Positions 63,878 to 64,000 of a stretch of 64,000 nt of DNA are shown here, piece by piece (the first letter of the stretch is position 1; each line of letters begins with the position of its first letter). This DNA is from Ottowia sp. Lineage in GTDB: Bacteria > Pseudomonadota > Gammaproteobacteria > Burkholderiales > Burkholderiaceae_C. Below the pieces are notes generated by a model. The model did not search any database, was not told the origin of the DNA, and saw only the letters and a program-made list of their open reading frames with translations. The DNA lies in assembly GCF_016703145.1 (NCBI RefSeq), contig NZ_JADJCO010000005.1, positions 744,001 to 808,000 of the forward strand, given 5' to 3'. The position numbers and the translations under genes are program-made.

Positions 63878-64000
63878 ATGATGAACATGATTCAAGCCTG
63901 CGCGCCCATCGCGCAGCGGCGCCCCGCCGATTCACTGCTGGTGGCGACCATGGGCGCCATGTTCGCGCTCGACCGCATCGAGGCCGAACTGGGCCTGCCC
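63878..64000 (+). CDS. TPP-dependent decarboxylase, C-terminal subunit (truncated by window end)
   Basis: Only the first 41 codons are present. ADSLLVATMGAMFALDRIEA resembles the start of the TPP-binding subunit of ComE-like decarboxylases. ATG 63878 follows the TAA of the first subunit by 3 bp, so the two are coupled. The diagnostic GDG-N TPP motif is beyond the edge. Confidence 0.65.
   Translation, partial: MMNMIQACAPIAQRRPADSLLVATMGAMFALDRIEAELGLP

Overview
The window is a stretch of chromosome from a high-G+C betaproteobacterium, most probably Comamonadaceae (Acidovorax/Comamonas-like, Burkholderiales). The basis is gene content: an APS-reductase-type cys operon with a DUF934 gene, an orphan Bug-type solute receptor, FdxA with a thioredoxin-reductase-like FNR, and an alaA-hom-thrC run. 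A family of short, degenerate A/T-flanked, GCGC-core repeats between and inside genes also resembles repeats I recall from Comamonadaceae. No rRNA, tRNA or CRISPR array was seen. Most of the window is housekeeping sequence with a few accessory islands.

Layout. 1-4.6 kb: the 3' end of an AraC regulator, a LysR-coniferyl aldehyde dehydrogenase pair divergent from an SDR, and small genes. 4.7-8.3 kb: clpB behind a sigma-32-type promoter, and a class A acid phosphatase lipoprotein. 8.3-19.2 kb (minus strand): moaE, moaD, moeA, a self-sufficient CYP102-type P450-reductase, mobB, thrC, an SGNH hydrolase, hom and alaA. 19.2-22.4 kb: Mth938-like protein, Bcp peroxiredoxin, PIN-PhoH ATPase, dodecin. 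22.6-28.0 kb: assimilatory sulfate reduction operon (cysI, DUF934, cysH, cysD, cysN), in which cysI carries an in-frame TAA. 28.2-29.6 kb: ferredoxin and its reductase.

29.7-37.6 kb is a sugar-acid catabolic island: GntR regulator, IlvD/Edd dehydratase, RraA-like lyase, Bug receptor, semialdehyde dehydrogenase and SMP-30 lactonase. It is interrupted by a frameshifted IS110-family element, and the dehydrogenase contains three frameshifts, so the pathway looks to be decaying or the sequence has errors here. 37.7-38.5 kb: two small unknown genes behind a Fur-box promoter. 38.6-48.0 kb: a LysR regulator divergent from an operon coding for a cystathionine beta-lyase-like PLP enzyme, a polar amino-acid ABC transporter, a DUF169 protein, an ADP-forming acyl-CoA synthetase, an SDR and a TfoX-N protein. 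This is the best candidate for an undescribed catabolic pathway (uptake, C-S cleavage, CoA activation).

48.2-57.7 kb: gamma-glutamyltransferase, an FccB-like flavoprotein, dnaG, rpoD (with a very GC-rich leader hairpin), a Bcr/CflA exporter and a Gdx/SugE-type SMR transporter. 57.8-64 kb: a single-chain indolepyruvate ferredoxin oxidoreductase, a PIN-type toxin-antitoxin pair, a Crp/Fnr regulator and the start of a split TPP-dependent decarboxylase that runs off the window.

The ~55-bp repeat occurs at least a dozen times. Several copies lie inside reading frames: they form the starts of the DUF934 gene and cysN, the end of alaA, and segments of moeA and dnaG. All assignments come from reading the sequence and knowledge of protein families; no database search was run.
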